Shown piece after piece: positions 61,659-64,000 of a DNA stretch of 64,000 nt; the first letter of the stretch is position 1, and every line of letters starts with the position of its first letter. Location: positions 124,001 to 188,000 of the forward strand of contig NZ_FNTZ01000001.1 of NCBI RefSeq assembly GCF_900105555.1, in the 5' to 3' direction. The position numbers and the translations under genes are program-made. Under the pieces are notes generated by a model that did no database searches, had not been told where the DNA came from, and was given only the letters and a program-made list of their open reading frames with translations. The DNA comes from Pseudomonas coleopterorum. GTDB taxonomy: Bacteria > Pseudomonadota > Gammaproteobacteria > Pseudomonadales > Pseudomonadaceae.

Positions 61659-62232
61659 CGAGGATGGCTACCTTTGCACCAGAGAGGGTCTGTTGTACGT
61701 CGGCCAGGCACCATCGCACAGCTTGCACCGTTACATGAGCAATATGTTGCGGGCCGCCATGGATCATGCCTGTGTCAGGAATATCTCGGATGACCTAGAT
61801 CGGAGCACGCTCGATATTCTGGTCACCCCTGGTGACCTGGTGTTCGTACAGGGCTCCTATCATTTCACGGATATGCCTCCTGACGGCTCCGGCGCGGACA
61901 TGGTTCGGGGGCGACGACGCGTCAACAAAGTCGAAATCAAGTTCGTCTTCGATAGGAATGAAGGAACGTCCAGCTCAGCACGAACCGAGTGGCTTCTTGG
62001 CGTGCACACCTTGGGCTGTCTGTTGCGCGTGAACAAGTTACAGCGAGATCTCAACGGTGTGTTGCATCTCGCTGCTACCGTCTTGGCGATTCGCAGCGCT
62101 CATGAAGAGTTGAAGTCGAGGATGTATGAGATTGGCCTTTATCAAAGCGGCCTGATAGGTCATGAGGATGAGGAATTGGAAGATTTCGATTCGGAGCACG
62201 ATGAGGAGAGTGACGATGCGCTTCACTTCTAG
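61540..62232 (+). CDS. Probable 3' part of the HNH gene, or overlapping partner
   Basis: 230 residues. The start MSCQWWYFNHLRVFEIAEHV has no clear ribosome site, and the sequence reads best as the continuation of the HNH protein after a one-base frameshift near 61550. The C-terminal part has VFVQGSYHF, RRRVNKVEIKFVFDRNEG and an acidic tail (DEELEDFDSEHDEESDD), a DNA-mimic-like or regulatory end. No catalytic motif of its own was found. Confidence 0.62.
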   Translation: MSCQWWYFNHLRVFEIAEHVGVDVTKLQGYQAALRNGVCDEDGYLCTREGLLYVGQAPSHSLHRYMSNMLRAAMDHACVRNISDDLDRSTLDILVTPGDLVFVQGSYHFTDMPPDGSGADMVRGRRRVNKVEIKFVFDRNEGTSSSARTEWLLGVHTLGCLLRVNKLQRDLNGVLHLAATVLAIRSAHEELKSRMYEIGLYQSGLIGHEDEELEDFDSEHDEESDDALHF

Positions 62233-62276
62233 CTCGGACAAGACCTGAGGCCACAAGCTGTGGGACTTCTATGAGG

Positions 62277-64000
62277 TCATTTGCCGCAGCATTTTTTGAA
62301 TTTCTGATCACTCCCACAAGGACATGGAGCATTTCGCCCGTATTTTTTAGGTCGCATCTCTCGCTCCAGGGCTTTGAGTGCAGTCCCCGCGCTGGAGGGT
62401 GGTACAGCGTCCTTTACCAACGCTTCCACCCCATCGTCTTTCTCCCAAGGGAAGGTGAATGACACGCCGAACTGCAGGCGGCCCTCGGGGCTCACTGAGA
62501 CACCAAACCAGCGGGAGGCACGTTGCAAGTACTTGCGTTTGAGGCAATGGGCTTGCAATACCTTTACCGCCTTTTCACCAGGGAACGGGTTGCAATGGAA
62601 GCAGATGCCGGTTGTTCTATCGTCCCCCTGGATCGTGAAATCATGTGCAGACCCGTCGCTACGAGAGCGAGCAGTGATCGCCACCAGACCGCGATCAATG
62701 TTGCGGCAGGTTTGTTCCCCTAATGCGAGCAACTGCAGCCCCAGGCTTATGATCGAAGGGTCGTTTTGCCATTCAATCTGAGAGATGAGTTTTTCGTACA
62801 GTGTGCTCACCATCGCCGTGAGTATCCCAGGCGGCGTCCGCTGCCCGGGAAAACCGTCGCGTCTCACCATCATCGCGACGTCAAGATCTGTCGAGATCGA
62901 GTCCTCCAGCATGTGCATGTTGTACGCGGGGTCGAGCCAAAGATTACGGCGAAGATGAAACGCCAACGTGGTCAGCTCATGGCTGGCCATGACTTCATCT
63001 ATTGCAGCTACACGTAAGCCGATATAGCTCAGAAGTCGAAGCGGTGATGACAGCATCTCCACCAGAACGTCGAGCAAGAAAACGTCCATCACGAAAGGAG
63101 GGCGAATGATCTCTGTGGTGATGTGTTTCAAATATTGCCCCGCTTGGAATGCTAACGCTGGGTAGTGATCTGAGACCAAGCAAATGGGGTAGACGTCTTT
63201 GATAACCCCAGGCAGCTTGATCTCAGCACCTGAGCTATCAACAAGATGGCACCGACCACTTAGAATCGCCTGTGCACACTCATACCCCTGGTCATAGGCA
63301 TTCTGAATGGCTGCCGCGAAGTCGCTTTTGAGCTGCCCATCGTTTCCCTTGCGAGCAGCAAGCGTCAGCTTCTTTGCTTTGGCTTGAACGATGATCAGTT
63401 TGTCGGCGTATATAACGAGTACGTCTGCTTCGCCAGCAATATCCTTGCCGTCAAAGATGTTGACGTTGGAGTGCACTCTGCCCTGGCCGAAAATTTCAGC
63501 CAGCCGACGGTGCGCGAACTTTTCCGCGAAGGCGCCACGGTTGTCTGACGCGGTCGCTCTGTAGGTTTTGTCAGCAATCATCCAGAAGAATGGCGACTCA
63601 TACAGCGCTTCATAAATTGCGTACTGCTGGAACAAAAGCACCGATCCCCGTCCGGTGGGCAACAGTGGTGTAGCGCAAACAGCGTTGAAGTCGCCAATTT
63701 CCCTAAATTGGTCATTAGTGGAGTCAAGCGTCAGCGCGCGGAAGACGTTTTCAACAATTTCCAAGGTTAGGTGGCTTCGTTCCGCCACGGCCTGAGCGGT
63801 GAATTCATAAGGCAGCAAAATGTCGCCCAGCCGATCAGGGGCGCGGGAGGGCGTTTGGTTAACCCGGATATTCATGAGGGCGCACATTGATCGGGCAACA
63901 ATCTGCGCTTGCCCGCTTGTGAACCCTTTGTTCCTAATAAGCCATTGATCGTCAGGAGCGTGTTTCTCAACGAACAGATCACGGTATTGGAATGGGTACG
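62277..64000 (-). CDS. SEC-C zinc-motif protein with nuclease-like core, 5' end beyond window
   Basis: At least 574 residues: the frame stays open past the ATG at 63887 to the right edge (…YRDLFVEKHAPDDQWLIRN…), so the true start is outside. A PD-(D/E)xK-like core lies near the middle of the visible N-half: FAEKFAHRRLAEIF (Glu helix), GEADVLVIY (Asp strand), IVQAKAK (Q-x-K). A long helical region follows, and the last residues carry the SEC-C zinc motif NAPCPCGSDQKFKKCCGK. SEC-C tails often recruit a protein to a partner or nucleic acid. A defence nuclease is possible but unproven. Confidence 0.78.
   Translation of the reverse strand, partial: YPFQYRDLFVEKHAPDDQWLIRNKGFTSGQAQIVARSMCALMNIRVNQTPSRAPDRLGDILLPYEFTAQAVAERSHLTLEIVENVFRALTLDSTNDQFREIGDFNAVCATPLLPTGRGSVLLFQQYAIYEALYESPFFWMIADKTYRATASDNRGAFAEKFAHRRLAEIFGQGRVHSNVNIFDGKDIAGEADVLVIYADKLIIVQAKAKKLTLAARKGNDGQLKSDFAAAIQNAYDQGYECAQAILSGRCHLVDSSGAEIKLPGVIKDVYPICLVSDHYPALAFQAGQYLKHITTEIIRPPFVMDVFLLDVLVEMLSSPLRLLSYIGLRVAAIDEVMASHELTTLAFHLRRNLWLDPAYNMHMLEDSISTDLDVAMMVRRDGFPGQRTPPGILTAMVSTLYEKLISQIEWQNDPSIISLGLQLLALGEQTCRNIDRGLVAITARSRSDGSAHDFTIQGDDRTTGICFHCNPFPGEKAVKVLQAHCLKRKYLQRASRWFGVSVSPEGRLQFGVSFTFPWEKDDGVEALVKDAVPPSSAGTALKALEREMRPKKYGRNAPCPCGSDQKFKKCCGK

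Noticed and set aside
8661..64000. Insertion sequences, integrons, CRISPR arrays, tRNA genes
   Set aside because: No transposase, integron integrase, regularly spaced repeats or tRNA-like cloverleaf was recognised when reading the island; a tRNA scan and IS search would confirm.

Overview
The window reads as a gamma-proteobacterial chromosome, almost certainly a Pseudomonas. The first 8.6 kb has typical Pseudomonas core genes: metF, ahcY behind an SAH riboswitch, a YciA-like thioesterase, a radical-SAM/DUF4130 DNA-metabolism pair, an NRDE-family gene, lgt and thyA. The core stops abruptly inside thyA at about position 8612. Everything to the right is accessory DNA whose far end lies outside the window.

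The accessory DNA is a large genomic island. Its left edge carries four overlapping genes of the ginABCD type known from GInt islands (three different tyrosine recombinases plus a small helix-turn-helix/coiled-coil protein). A complete, divergent thymidylate synthase gene is joined to them by the same 4-base stop/start overlap. The island therefore destroys the 3' third of the host thyA and supplies a substitute from its own recombination operon. This is the most striking feature of the window.

The cargo is mainly metal resistance. From left to right it has: copper (copS, copR, an unrecognised gene, copD, copC, copB, copA, all leftward); an orphan caspase-like gene; an OprD-type porin; a DUF2790 gene and a small exported protein; cobalt/zinc/cadmium functions (czcD; leftward czcCBA; rightward czcRS); a DUF411 gene; and a P-type Zn/Cd/Pb ATPase with an unusual Cys-rich N-terminus. 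An ArsN-like acetyltransferase and a MarR regulator follow, divergent from an MFS gene broken by an in-frame stop. Then come a cusCBAF copper/silver efflux operon, a PbrR/CadR-type MerR regulator, an FTR1-type (PbrT-like) permease, and an arsR-arsB-arsC-arsH-arsC-arsO-like arsenic operon.

Two regulatory networks can be read from the DNA. A 16-base element ending in GTAAT (CopR/CzcR box-like) stands before copA, the OprD gene, the small exported protein, czcC, czcR and, reversed, copR. In the three clearest cases a -10-like hexamer starts exactly 16 bases after GTAAT. A MerR-type promoter (TTGACC with a CCCT...AGG inverted repeat) stands before the P-type ATPase, czcRS and the FTR1 permease, which suggests that the single PbrR/CadR gene controls three separated units.

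The last 7 kb (56.4-64 kb) leaves metal resistance. It has an XRE-type regulator with a perfect 16-bp hairpin over its stop codon, a row of five tightly packed genes (calcineurin-like phosphoesterase, three unknown genes, HAD hydrolase), an HNH-nuclease gene with an apparent frameshift, and a nuclease-like SEC-C protein running off the right edge. These could be defence or nucleic-acid-processing functions, but nothing in the sequence proves that. No tRNA, rRNA, CRISPR array or insertion sequence was recognised.
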